Assembly (NCBI GenBank): GCA_030619585.1
Contig: JAUXBD010000040.1
Span: 1-8,149, forward strand
Source: Desulfobacteraceae bacterium
GTDB lineage: Bacteria; Desulfobacterota; Desulfobacteria; Desulfobacterales; SURF-7
DNA: 8,149 bases
Reading direction: 5' to 3'
Below the pieces are notes generated by a model, which saw nothing but the letters and a program-made list of their open reading frames with translations, was not told the origin of the DNA and ran no database searches. Positions 1 through 4,487 of this stretch are shown here, piece by piece. A program made the position numbers and the translations under genes. Every line of letters starts with the position of its first letter. The first letter of the stretch is position 1.

Positions 1-60
1 AAACAGATTACTGATGACCAGGTTTGCGGTGGCGGCGGAGATGGAATGACTCTGCAATAA
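1..60 (+). CDS. 3' end of an unidentified gene (partial)
   Basis: Frame 1 is open from the first base and ends with TAA at 58-60, giving 19 residues that finish Q-V-C-G-G-G-G-D-G-M-T-L-Q. The stop lies 16 bases before the next ATG, so this gene was probably cotranscribed with the NifX-like gene. The glycine run with one cysteine is the only recognisable trait. Upstream neighbours of COG1433 genes are often small metal-related proteins or Mrp-type ATPases, but this tail is too short to assign to any family. Confidence 0.5.
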   Translation, partial: KQITDDQVCGGGGDGMTLQ

Positions 61-63
61 AAC

Positions 64-68
64 GGAGG
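64..68 (+). promoter_or_regulatory. Ribosome binding site of the NifX-like gene
   Basis: GGAGG lies eight bases upstream of the ATG at 77. It is one of the strongest Shine-Dalgarno matches in the window and fixes that start. Confidence 0.75.
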
Positions 69-76
69 ATCATAGA

Positions 77-436
77 ATGAAAATAGCAGTCACATCCAAA
101 GGAAAGGACCTTGACTCAGAGGTTGATCCAAGATTCGGAAGGGCGGCATATATACTTATTGTGGACACTGACAGTTTTGAGTTTGAGGCATTAGACAATT
201 CAGAAAATGTAAATGCATTTAAGGGTGCCGGTATTCAGGCTGCCGTTATGGTAAGTAACAAAGGTGCTGAAGTCTTGTTAACAGGTTTCTGTGGTCCCAA
301 TGCGTTCAAGACGGTCAATGCCGCTAAAATCAAGGTTGTAAATGATGTCAGCGGTACGGTAAGGGATGTTGTCAATGCCTTTAAAGATGGTAAATATAAA
401 TTTGCCGATCAGGCAAATGTTGAAGGGCACTCGTAA
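77..436 (+). CDS. NifX/NifB-type dinitrogenase iron-molybdenum cofactor family protein (COG1433)
   Basis: This is a 119-residue single-domain protein of the family (Pfam Nitro_FeMo-Co) that includes NifX, NafY and the C-terminal domain of NifB. Visible signatures are the N-terminal beta strand MKIAV, the D-P-R-F-G-R-A motif at residues 17-23, G-A-G-I-Q at 50-54, and T-G-x-C-G-P-x-A-F at 69-77 with Cys72. The protein ends N-V-E-G-H-S, a tail I recognise from stand-alone COG1433 proteins of anaerobes. Length is normal for the stand-alone form. NifX and NafY bind iron-sulfur/molybdenum cofactors. The stand-alone members in sulfate reducers and archaea are not tied to nitrogenase, and no nif gene is visible here, so a nitrogen-fixation role should not be assumed. 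A soluble metal- or cluster-handling role is the sensible inference. The start is supported by GGAGG at 64-68. Confidence 0.9.
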   Translation: MKIAVTSKGKDLDSEVDPRFGRAAYILIVDTDSFEFEALDNSENVNAFKGAGIQAAVMVSNKGAEVLLTGFCGPNAFKTVNAAKIKVVNDVSGTVRDVVNAFKDGKYKFADQANVEGHS

Positions 437-450
437 AAAGTGAATATCAC

Positions 451-636
451 ATGGAAAAATATGAAGTCAAGAATATAGAAAGTAAAGATGAGGAGAAAAA
501 AATACTCAGGACTCAGTATGGAAACCTTTGGGAGTCAGTGCTGGATAGGCTTTCACATCAACCTAATGGCTATATAATGACGATACATCATAAGGACAAT
601 AAATTTAAGATCTATCGCAAGCTATTTGTTTCTTAG
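451..636 (+). CDS. Small hypothetical protein (61 aa)
   Basis: I do not recognise this gene. It begins 14 bases after the NifX-like stop and in the same direction, so cotranscription is likely. No clear Shine-Dalgarno sequence precedes the ATG. The product is short, charged and soluble: a lysine/glutamate-rich first 18 residues, then a more ordered part with the segment G-Y-I-M-T-I-H-H-K-D near residues 40-49. It has no cysteine, signal peptide or membrane segment. Its AT-rich coding pattern matches its neighbours. It could be a genuine small protein or a remnant, and position is the main support for it. Confidence 0.5.
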   Translation: MEKYEVKNIESKDEEKKILRTQYGNLWESVLDRLSHQPNGYIMTIHHKDNKFKIYRKLFVS

Positions 637-637
637 T

Positions 638-661
638 AAAACAATTGTTTTGAGAATTCTC
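638..661. promoter_or_regulatory. Two abutting perfect palindromes (possible operator)
   Basis: A 14-bp perfect palindrome AAAACAATTGTTTT (638-651) is directly followed by a 10-bp perfect palindrome GAGAATTCTC (652-661), with no base between them. They lie in the 58-bp gap between two small ORFs, 33 bases before the second one. Such symmetry fits binding by dimeric repressors. The first element could also act as a weak hairpin, but it lacks the GC-rich stem of a terminator. No clear promoter hexamers were found beside them. Confidence 0.35.
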
Positions 662-694
662 GCCACTTGAATTCCATTTCGTGAACATAGATAA

Positions 695-1003
695 ATGGAA
701 ATTTTTCTGAAATTAAAAAATTATTGCATCAAAACAGCAGCCAAAAAAAAACATGAGAAGCTGTTGGGTAGATATTTAAACAACAAATATTCTCATCACG
801 AAAAATCGGTTTTGGAAATACAGTTAGAAGCATTAAGATTTTTCCTTGAAAATGCTGACTTCCCGCTATTAAGAAGTGTCTACACTGAACTTAGCGGTTG
901 CCAAGAATCATCTGTTACGATGAGGATACCTGAAAACAAGCAAGATATGGAAATTGTATGTAATGGCAGGATAATAAAAACCAAGTGGAAGCATGAGGTA
1001 TGA
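695..1003 (+). CDS. Hypothetical protein (102 aa)
   Basis: I do not recognise this family. The first third is very basic, with a K-K-K-H cluster near residues 17-20. The middle is predicted helical, containing L-E-A-L-R-F-F-L-E at about 44-52. The last third looks like beta strands ending in I-C-N-G-R-I-I-K-T-K-W-type sequence. There is no signal peptide or membrane segment. An in-frame TAA sits immediately before the ATG at 695, so the start cannot be further upstream; no good ribosome binding site is visible. Its stop overlaps the ATG of the next short ORF (ATGA, 1000-1003), a layout typical of translational coupling, which supports it being expressed. Confidence 0.55.
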   Translation: MEIFLKLKNYCIKTAAKKKHEKLLGRYLNNKYSHHEKSVLEIQLEALRFFLENADFPLLRSVYTELSGCQESSVTMRIPENKQDMEIVCNGRIIKTKWKHEV

Positions 1004-1092
1004 ATAGAATGATCAATAAGATCAAGGCAAAATCCGGCGTGGAGGTTATTGAAGGAACGCATCCCTACAAGCCTGATAATATTTTTGCATAA
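1000..1092 (+). CDS. 30-aa ORF, possible C-terminal remnant of a CGGC-domain protein
   Basis: This short ORF starts at the ATG of an ATGA overlap with the upstream gene and ends with TAA at 1090-1092. The part I-K-A-K-S-G-V-E-V-I-E-G-T-H is reminiscent of the closing segment of CGGC-domain proteins, which end with a helix, a short strand and a T-H pair. That resemblance is from memory and not checked. If right, most of the domain, including its cysteines, is absent, and this is a relic fused to a new start. It may equally be a genuine short peptide or chance. Confidence 0.3.
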   Translation: MNRMINKIKAKSGVEVIEGTHPYKPDNIFA

Positions 1093-1199
1093 GCAGTCTG
1101 TATGCCATGGGCGTTTATTGTATGGGAAACTGTTGCGGCAAAATATAAATGTTCGGATCAAGGTAGCGCTCTATCGCGCGGGCTTTTTAATATTTTTCA

Positions 1200-1263
1200 G
1201 GCCGCAGATTAACACAGATAAACTCAGATTTTTTATTTGTTTTATCCGCGTAAATCTGCGGCT
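1200..1263. repeat. Long imperfect inverted repeat, probable dispersed intergenic element
   Basis: Perfect 10-bp arms GCCGCAGATT (1201-1210) and AATCTGCGGC (1253-1262) extend, with a few mismatches, to about 22 bp per arm, including GATAAA paired with TTTATC around an AT-rich centre. It lies in the 204-bp gap before the tRNA methyltransferase gene. Elements of the type GCAGATTAACACAGAT ... ATCTGCGG are familiar from intergenic spacers of many unrelated bacteria; that is from memory, and only one copy is in this window. It would sit in the 5' leader of the downstream operon if transcription starts upstream. The rest of 1093-1296 shows no convincing gene; a weak GCGC...GCGC hairpin followed by T residues lies near 1166-1186. 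Confidence 0.6.
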
Positions 1264-1296
1264 AATAAATATATAAGAGGAATACATTAAAAATAG

Positions 1297-1794
1297 ATGA
1301 AGAAAACGAAAAATATGAATATTTCCTTCCGTCCAATCGGGATGATTTACAGTCCATTCAAAGATGTCAAAGGGATGCCCATTCAACCAAAAGGCGCCAA
1401 AGGTGTGCGAGGCACAGTTGAAGTAAATCCGGAGTTTGCAGATGGATTAACAGACCTTGAAGGATTTTCACACATTATCCTTTTGTATCATTTTCACCAA
1501 GCCAAAGGATATAAACTCATGGTAACGCCTTTTTTAGATTCAAAACAGCATGGTGTTTTCTCAACCCGTGCCCCTAGACGACCGAATCCTTTTGGGCTGT
1601 CTGTTGTCAGGCTTGTTAACATCATGAATAACCGTTTACAAATTGAAAATGTTGATATTCTTGACGGTACGCCACTAATCGATATCAAACCATATGTGTC
1701 TGAATTTGATGTTCATCCGGCAGATCATTTCGGCTGGCTGGATAAGGCAAAAAGAAGCGTACAATATAAAAAATCGGACAATAGATTTGAGTAA
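1297..1794 (+). CDS. trmO: TrmO/TsaA-type tRNA N6-methyladenosine methyltransferase
   Basis: The product belongs to the UPF0066/TsaA family (E. coli TrmO, YaeB). TrmO uses S-adenosylmethionine to methylate N6 of t6A at position 37 of certain tRNAs; this is a SAM-binding beta-barrel fold unrelated to Rossmann methyltransferases. Visible family blocks are F-R-P-I-G near residues 11-15, R-G-T-V-E-V at 38-43, L-E-G-F-S-H at 54-59, the signature F-S-T-R-A-P-R-R-P-N-P-F-G-L-S at 88-102, and D-G-T-P-L-I-D-I-K-P-Y at 123-133. At 165 residues it is the short form: the extra C-terminal domain of the E. coli enzyme (about 235 aa) is missing, as in many archaeal and anaerobe members. An in-frame TAG just before the ATG limits the start to 1297 or the ATG at 1315; AGAGG at 1276-1280 is rather far from either. 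Some short members may act on other substrates, so the tRNA role is inferred from family. Confidence 0.87.
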   Translation: MKKTKNMNISFRPIGMIYSPFKDVKGMPIQPKGAKGVRGTVEVNPEFADGLTDLEGFSHIILLYHFHQAKGYKLMVTPFLDSKQHGVFSTRAPRRPNPFGLSVVRLVNIMNNRLQIENVDILDGTPLIDIKPYVSEFDVHPADHFGWLDKAKRSVQYKKSDNRFE

Positions 1795-1825
1795 AAAACA
1801 ACGAAGTAAACTCAGTTTAATAATC

Positions 1826-1830
1826 AAGGA
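1826..1830 (+). promoter_or_regulatory. Ribosome binding site of the Hdr-like Fe-S gene
   Basis: AAGGA sits six bases before the ATG at 1837. It favours this start, which also places the first cluster-binding cysteine motif at residue 7. Confidence 0.6.
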
Positions 1831-1836
1831 ACAATT

Positions 1837-2835
1837 ATGTTTAAATCAGACCTGTGTGATCTTTGCGGTGATTGCCTTGTTGAATGTCAATGGATAGATG
1901 CAGATTTGCAGCAGGCGGTTGGCTGGATACAAGCCATGATTAATGGTGAGCAAACGCCTGTACTTGAGAAATGTATTACCTGTTATGCATGTAATGAGAT
2001 CTGTCCTAAAAACGCTAATCCTTTTGATTTGATAGCAAGTCTTCAGGAAAAATACAATACATTCATATCCAAAGAAGATGCTCAAAGCACTGAAGCAAAA
2101 TATGCATTTGCAGGTGATTTAAAATCTTGCTCCCAGGTAGATCGAGTTATGACCACTTGTGTTTTTCAAAAGACAGATCCGCATCTGATTGAAGGAGAAC
2201 TTTACGAACTTCCCACTATAGGAGGCAAACCATATTTCTGCTGGGTGCTTCTCAGCCATATCGGTGCGCAGAGTATCCAGGAAAAACACGCTAAGGAAAT
2301 GGTTGACCGCCTTGCCTTAACCGGGGCAAAAGAGGTTGTATGCTTTCATGATGATTGTTATGCAATGCTATCCAAGCTTGCTCCTGAATACGGAATTACT
2401 GTTCCTTTCAGGCCTATCCATCTTGCAGAATATCTTGCCCAATATCTTAAGGCCAATAAAGACCGGATAAAGCCTCTAAACATTGAAATAGCATACCAGC
2501 GGCCATGCGCTTCACGGCATACCCCGGAAAAAGAACATTTTATTGACGAGCTGTTTGATCTCGCAGGAGTGAAAAGGGTTCAGCGTACATATGACAGGAA
2601 AAAAGCATTATGTTGCGCTGGGATTAAACTAATGCTCGGAAACGGAGATCCCAGACCTGACCAGGAAAAAAACATACTCGATGCAAAAGAAAATGGCGCG
2701 CATGCAATAGTATGCCTTTGTCCAATGTGTATACACTCTCTTTCAGGTGTGGCTGGTGAAAATAATATGCCCCTGATATTTCTTGGTGATATCGCGCGTA
2801 TGGCTCTTGGTGAAATTGAAATACCAATTTTCTAA
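1837..2835 (+). CDS. Heterodisulfide-reductase-like Fe-S protein (two 4Fe-4S motifs plus CCG domain)
   Basis: A 332-residue soluble protein with two ferredoxin-type [4Fe-4S] motifs: Cys7, 10, 13 and 17, and Cys46, 49, 52 and 56 followed by proline. A complete C-terminal cysteine-rich CCG motif follows: Cys224, 34 residues, Cys259-Cys260, 34 residues, Cys295-P-M-Cys298. That spacing matches the CX31-38CCX33-34CXXC pattern of HdrB/HdrD, which holds the non-cubane [4Fe-4S] site for thiol/disulfide chemistry. A first CCG repeat seems degenerate: only scattered cysteines (98, 108, 135, 169, 174) occupy its region. The order is that of HdrD, GlpC and LutA/LldE-like proteins, but this one is short. 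No transmembrane segment, flavin motif or HdrA partner is visible here, so its electron donor and substrate are unknown. It lies 42 bp after the methyltransferase gene and 2 bp before the phosphatase gene, in an apparent operon. Confidence 0.85.
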   Translation: MFKSDLCDLCGDCLVECQWIDADLQQAVGWIQAMINGEQTPVLEKCITCYACNEICPKNANPFDLIASLQEKYNTFISKEDAQSTEAKYAFAGDLKSCSQVDRVMTTCVFQKTDPHLIEGELYELPTIGGKPYFCWVLLSHIGAQSIQEKHAKEMVDRLALTGAKEVVCFHDDCYAMLSKLAPEYGITVPFRPIHLAEYLAQYLKANKDRIKPLNIEIAYQRPCASRHTPEKEHFIDELFDLAGVKRVQRTYDRKKALCCAGIKLMLGNGDPRPDQEKNILDAKENGAHAIVCLCPMCIHSLSGVAGENNMPLIFLGDIARMALGEIEIPIF

Positions 2836-2837
2836 TA

Positions 2838-3455
2838 TTGGAGTGTTTAAATAATATTTTGAAATTACATATCGTTAGGCATGGAGAAACCCTGTGGAAC
2901 ACTGAGGGCAGAATGCAGGGACATTTAGATTCTCCATTAACACCTAAAGGAAAGGCCCAAGCTTTATTAGTGAAGAGATGTCTGGCATCTGAAACAATTG
3001 ATTTTGTATATTCAAGCAGCTGCAAGAGAGCTATGGAAACAGCTAAGATTATTTCTGGCGAAAAAACGATATATCCGGTTGATGAATTGAGAGAAATTAA
3101 ATTAGGTGTCATGGAGGGAAGGAGCACAGATTATGTTAATATGCATTATAAAAATGAATATTACACTTTTTGGAATAAACCATCTGAATTTAAGGTAGAA
3201 GGTTCAGAAACCTTTAAAGAACTACAAAAAAGAGTTGTTTCCGCGGTGAGAAAAATCATAAAAAACCATTCCGACAAATCAATCCTATTAATTTCTCATG
3301 CAGCAGTTATCAAAACGATCCTCGTCTATTTTGAAGGCATTAGCCTTGATAAAATCTGGAATCCACCATACATTACTAATGGAGTACATATTATAGCGGA
3401 ATCTTCCGATGGAAATACTTTCAGTGTAAAAATATGTGGTAATGAGAACAAATAA
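2838..3455 (+). CDS. Histidine phosphatase family protein (phosphoglycerate mutase-like)
   Basis: The product shows the RHG motif (R14-H15-G16-E-T) with His15 as the phosphate-accepting residue, followed by L-T-P-K-G-K-A-Q-A near residues 34-42, an S-S-x-x-K-R-A-M-E-T-A block with Arg64, L-R-E-I-K-L-G-V-M-E-G-R at 84-95 with Glu86 as likely acid, and a second His154 in I-S-H-A. About 200 residues is usual for cofactor-independent phosphatases of this branch (PhoE, CobC, GpmB-like); substrate cannot be told from sequence. True 2,3-bisphosphoglycerate-dependent mutases are longer, so a phosphatase is more likely. The start is uncertain. TTG at 2838 follows the upstream stop by two bases; TTG at 2859 gives the more usual short N-terminus before the first strand and lies 15 bases after GGAG (2840-2843). 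Both imply translational coupling to the Fe-S gene. Confidence 0.87.
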   Translation: MECLNNILKLHIVRHGETLWNTEGRMQGHLDSPLTPKGKAQALLVKRCLASETIDFVYSSSCKRAMETAKIISGEKTIYPVDELREIKLGVMEGRSTDYVNMHYKNEYYTFWNKPSEFKVEGSETFKELQKRVVSAVRKIIKNHSDKSILLISHAAVIKTILVYFEGISLDKIWNPPYITNGVHIIAESSDGNTFSVKICGNENK

Positions 3456-3460
3456 AACTA

Positions 3461-3490
3461 CGGGCTGCTGTAAGAGCAGTATGCTGCCCG
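3461..3490 (+). terminator. Hairpin after the phosphatase gene
   Basis: CGGGC (3461-3465) pairs with GCCCG (3486-3490), and inside it TGCT (3466-3469) pairs with AGCA (3475-3478) around GTAAG. It begins six bases after the phosphatase stop. It has no T-run of its own and abuts the next hairpin, so it may be a transcript 3'-end stabiliser or part of a tandem terminator. Confidence 0.45.
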
Positions 3491-3523
3491 ATTATACCAA
3501 TTGGATAATCGACTTTTTATTTA
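3489..3523 (+). terminator. Intrinsic terminator of the trmO operon
   Basis: CGATTAT (3489-3495) and ATAATCG (3505-3511) form a perfect 7-bp stem. The enclosed segment is itself the palindrome CCAATTGG, so the helix can continue, and the structure is followed after two bases by TTTTTATTT. Position and T-tract fit a rho-independent terminator ending the 1297-3455 operon just before the DnaJ-like gene. Confidence 0.7.
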
Positions 3524-3536
3524 AGCTGAACAATTT

Positions 3537-3890
3537 ATGACCATGCATGGCAAAAATTATTATCAGACACTTAAAATTAAAAAAAATGCCGGCGCTGAAG
3601 ATATAAAGCAGGCCTATAGAAAGCTTGCCCTAAAATTCCATCCAGACTTAAATAATCATCAAGATGCTGAAGAAAAATTCAAGGCCATCAGTGAAGCATA
3701 TGAAATATTGAGTGATACCGAAAAAAGGCGGCAATACGATCGAATGGGCCACACTCATTTTTTTGAAAAATATAAAAGGCAAGATATTTTCGGAGGTGTG
3801 CCCGGATGGGGATGCAAGGGAAGAAGAATGGGGGGGCGATTTAACCGCCCTTATTTTTTCTCATTAAAAAAGGAACATAAAACAGCATGA
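3537..3890 (+). CDS. DnaJ-like co-chaperone, N-terminal part (frame broken at 3866-3871)
   Basis: Residues 7-70 are a J domain: Y-Y-Q-T-L-K, A-Y-R-K-L-A-L-K-F at 26-34, the HPD tripeptide at 35-37 that stimulates DnaK ATPase, and the usual F-K-A-I-S-E-A-Y-E-I-L-S-D block at 48-60. A glycine/arginine-rich linker with D-I-F-G-G follows. This frame ends at TGA 3888-3890 with a short unrelated tail, while the substrate-binding domain continues in the +1 frame (separate entry). The intact gene would encode about 185 residues with no zinc finger and only one C-terminal beta domain, i.e. a short CbpA-like protein. There is no strong ribosome binding site; ATG at 3543 is an alternative start. The J-domain part alone could still act as a minimal J-protein if the shift is real. 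Confidence 0.8.
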   Translation: MTMHGKNYYQTLKIKKNAGAEDIKQAYRKLALKFHPDLNNHQDAEEKFKAISEAYEILSDTEKRRQYDRMGHTHFFEKYKRQDIFGGVPGWGCKGRRMGGRFNRPYFFSLKKEHKTA

Positions 3891-4095
3891 TGATTACATT
3901 TTTGACCTCCCTTTATCATTTGATGAATCCATAAGAGGCATTGAAAAAGACATCTATTTAAACCGCGAGCATCATATGAAACATTTTCGCATTACCATAC
4001 CGCCGGGAACAGATAGCGGCGATCTAATCCGAATCGATGCGAGAAACTTTAAAGAAAACAATGAGAATTATTATCTCCGGGTATTGTTAAAGTGA
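3868..4095 (+). pseudogene. Displaced C-terminal domain of the DnaJ-like gene
   Basis: Reading one base ahead of the J-domain frame, 3868-4095 encodes about 75 residues with the first C-terminal domain of DnaJ/CbpA: D-L-P-L-S-F-D-E-S-I-R-G-I-E-K-D-I then F-R-I-T-I-P-P-G-T-D-S-G, and Y-Y-L-R-V-L-L-K just before TGA. These align with the familiar DnaJ blocks (dLpISFEEAa.G.EK.I; v.IPpGv..G; DLyv.v.vk). An in-frame TAA at 3865-3867 limits the shift to 3866-3890, and an A6 run at 3866-3871 is the obvious site. One extra A there, a sequencing error, or transcriptional slippage would all explain it. The domain lacks a good start of its own, so it is a frameshifted part and not a separate gene. It ends four bases from the convergent DUF3795 gene. 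Confidence 0.75.
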
Positions 4096-4099
4096 CGGG

Positions 4100-4444
4100 T
4101 TATATAGAAGCCCTTATCTCATCCAACCTCTTCTTGGAATCTGGAACCATATTAAAAAACCCTTCAAGCTTAGCGCAGGCATAATCATCACAATGGGCAC
4201 AGTTAGCTACACCTTTCTCTTTCCCACATTTTCTGATCTCACATGCTGTGCAATAATTAAAGATACGTTCTCCGCAAGACTGACAACCATCGCAGTTAAT
4301 ATCTTCAGGCTTTATATCGGAGTTGTATTGCTTTGACCATATCATGGCTACTTCAGCTCTCTTTTCATTATCATCCTTTTGGGTTGCTATAAAAGCACCA
4401 CACTCATTACAGGCTATACCGCAAAAAGCTACTATCTCATTCAT
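4100..4444 (-). CDS. DUF3795 cysteine-rich protein
   Basis: A 114-residue protein recognisable as DUF3795: an opening F-C-G-I-A-C-N-E-C-G-A-F, W-S-K-Q-Y at 36-40 and K-P-E-D-I-N-C-D-G-C at 45-54. Twelve cysteines fall in four triplets: 8/12/15, 51/54/57, 65/68/73 and 82/85/90, strongly suggesting metal (zinc or Fe-S) binding. The family has no established function and is common in anaerobic bacteria and archaea. It is the second gene of a minus-strand pair, 27 bp after the BKACE gene, with its own GAGG four bases from the ATG. Its base composition resembles the AT-rich surroundings and not the BKACE gene, so the pairing may be recent. Confidence 0.85.
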   Translation of the reverse strand: MNEIVAFCGIACNECGAFIATQKDDNEKRAEVAMIWSKQYNSDIKPEDINCDGCQSCGERIFNYCTACEIRKCGKEKGVANCAHCDDYACAKLEGFFNMVPDSKKRLDEIRASI

Positions 4445-4467
4445 AAATCCTCACTTTCGTTTGATGA

Positions 4468-4487
4468 AAAATCAAATTCTTGATTTT
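4468..4487 (-). other. Small hairpin at the BKACE gene end
   Basis: AAAATCAA (4468-4475) and TTGATTTT (4480-4487) are perfect 8-bp inverted arms around a 4-base loop. They span the last codons and stop of the BKACE gene. The AT-rich stem is followed on the minus strand by only a short T-run, so it is at most a leaky terminator or mRNA-processing element that could lower DUF3795 expression. Confidence 0.35.

Noticed and set aside
77..1092. Nitrogen-fixation gene cluster suggested by the NifX-like protein
   Set aside because: No nifH, D, K, E, N or B sequence is present, and stand-alone COG1433 proteins are widespread in organisms without nitrogenase.
1107..1148. 13-codon ORF with three cysteines (M-G-V-Y-C-M-G-N-C-C-G-K-I)
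   Set aside because: A cysteine-rich micropeptide is tempting, but it has no ribosome binding site and is too short to separate from chance.
880..1386. Several minus- and plus-strand ORFs over 880-1386
   Set aside because: They overlap the 102-aa ORF, the inverted repeat and the trmO start in wrong frames; low-complexity, phenylalanine/isoleucine-rich translations typical of non-coding AT-rich DNA.
2624..3127. 167-residue minus-strand ORF
   Set aside because: It straddles the junction of the Fe-S and phosphatase genes, both strongly supported on the plus strand; its translation shows no recognisable features.
3461..3518. Possible tRNA, suggested by hairpins and a TACCAATTGGATAA stretch
   Set aside because: No acceptor stem, anticodon arm or T-loop GTTCRA can be laid out; the hairpins followed by a T-run fit terminators better.
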